Assembly: GCA_026389975.1 (NCBI GenBank) | Contig: JAPLGV010000013.1 | Span: 1-13,209, forward strand | From: Chloroflexota bacterium | GTDB lineage: Bacteria; Chloroflexota; Anaerolineae; Anaerolineales; Villigracilaceae | DNA length: 13,209 bases | Direction of reading: 5' to 3' | Shown: piece by piece, positions 12,551 to 13,209 of the stretch | Position numbering within the stretch: position 1 is the stretch's first letter | Layout of the letters: the number at the start of each line of letters is the position of its first letter | Notes under the pieces: model-generated | Databases searched by the model: none | What the model was told of the DNA's origin: nothing | What the model saw: only the letters and a program-made list of their open reading frames with translations | Position numbers and translations under genes: made by a program

Positions 12551-13209
12551 TTACCACTCACCGATTAATTCCACTTCAAGTTCAAGTTTTACGCCAAATT
12601 TCTCGGCGACAGTAATTCGAACCAGTTCGATCAGCGCTTTAATATCTTCGGCGCAGGTTTGTCCGTGATTGATGAAAAAGTTCGCGTGCTGTGTGCTGAT
12701 TTCGGCGTTGCCGATACGCCTGCCTTTCAGGCCGGCGGCTTCGATCAAGCGGCCTGCCTTCTCGCCGGTCGGATTCGTGAACATCGAACCCATGCTGGCT
12801 CCGGGCGGTTGGGTATCGCGCCGCCGTTCAGAAAATTGTTCCATTTTGGCCCGGATGGCTTGTGGGTCACCGTGACTCAAGGCCAATTGCGCCGAAAGGA
12901 TGAGCGCAGGCGGGTGTTCGCGTTTGAGCACGCTGGTGCGGTAGCCGTATTCCATCTTCTCCATCGGCCAGACCTGGCGTCCGTGCTGATGGTGGATCAA
13001 CTCAAGCGAGATCAGGTTCCCGGCGATGTCGCCGTCGAATGCCCCGGCGTTGCCGTACACCGCTCCACCCAAGGACCCGGGAACACCCGCAGCCCATTCG
13101 AATCCTGCCAGCCCCAAGCGCGCTGCCCGCTGGGCGATATCGTTGGGCGTGACACCCGATTCGGCATGGACGTTGGGCGGTTCGGCCTGCAAGGCGAATT
13201 TCACCAGCC
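12551..13209 (-). CDS. murB: UDP-N-acetylenolpyruvoylglucosamine reductase, 5' end outside window
   Basis: FAD-dependent, NADPH-using reductase that turns UDP-GlcNAc-enolpyruvate into UDP-MurNAc, the second committed step of peptidoglycan synthesis. The visible part (about 218 residues) starts inside the FAD-binding domain and is open to the window edge, so the real start is missing. Recognisable are FEWAAGVPGSLGGAVYGNAG (FAD contact), MEYGYRTSVLK, the RRRDTQPPGASMGSMFTNP substrate loop with the catalytic Ser, LKGRRIGNAEISTQHANFFI, and the C-terminal catalytic Glu in LIGEW. It ends two bases before the ddl ATG, in tight operon packing. Confidence 0.95.
   Translation of the reverse strand, partial: LVKFALQAEPPNVHAESGVTPNDIAQRAARLGLAGFEWAAGVPGSLGGAVYGNAGAFDGDIAGNLISLELIHHQHGRQVWPMEKMEYGYRTSVLKREHPPALILSAQLALSHGDPQAIRAKMEQFSERRRDTQPPGASMGSMFTNPTGEKAGRLIEAAGLKGRRIGNAEISTQHANFFINHGQTCAEDIKALIELVRITVAEKFGVKLELEVELIGEW

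Overview
The window looks like chromosomal DNA of a GC-rich bacterium, most probably a member of the Chloroflexota (Anaerolineae-like). This is inferred from the style of the proteins (Obg, FtsZ, FtsQ, the AbrB/PIN pair), the dcw gene order and the abundance of short dispersed palindromic and CTAAT/CTGAT-type intergenic repeats. No rRNA, tRNA or CRISPR array is visible, so the taxonomy rests on protein style alone.

Layout. Left part, + strand: a repeat-rich leader (1-240); rpsT, encoding ribosomal protein S20 with a long Lys/Ala/Pro tail built around a repeated palindrome; a terminator; argS; a CTAAT/CTGAT repeat stretch; a cyclic 2,3-diphosphoglycerate synthetase-like GTPase; a strong terminator. 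From about 4280 to 5390 lies an AT-richer, scarred segment. It holds a sigma70-type promoter, a one-piece AbrB antitoxin-PIN toxin fusion, a decayed copy of the 5' end of obg, and what looks like the last codons of a restriction-modification methylase. Then come obg (broken by a perfect 28-bp tandem duplication), a dispersed inverted repeat, a peroxiredoxin-like gene with an in-frame UGA exactly at the catalytic cysteine, and a conserved gene of unknown function. Right part, - strand: a division and cell-wall (dcw) cluster read murB (cut by the window edge) - ddl (broken by an internal deletion) - ftsQ - ftsA - ftsZ. It converges on the left part at two back-to-back terminators (7978-8069).

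The most interesting item is the peroxiredoxin at 6928-7392. Its reading frame is continuous except for UGA at codon 43, where relatives have the peroxidatic Cys of a CPFC motif. Just downstream, the RNA can fold into a two-tier hairpin with the size, spacing and loop G expected of a bacterial SECIS element. This is best read as a selenoprotein that an ordinary gene caller would truncate. The main reason for caution is that obg and ddl, both normally essential, are also interrupted here. Some assembly or sequencing error, or real decay, is therefore possible.

How the genes work together: rpsT, argS and obg serve translation and ribosome assembly; murB and ddl make peptidoglycan precursors; ftsQ, ftsA and ftsZ build the divisome. 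The toxin-antitoxin fusion, gene remnants and repeats mark a recombination-prone zone between these housekeeping blocks.
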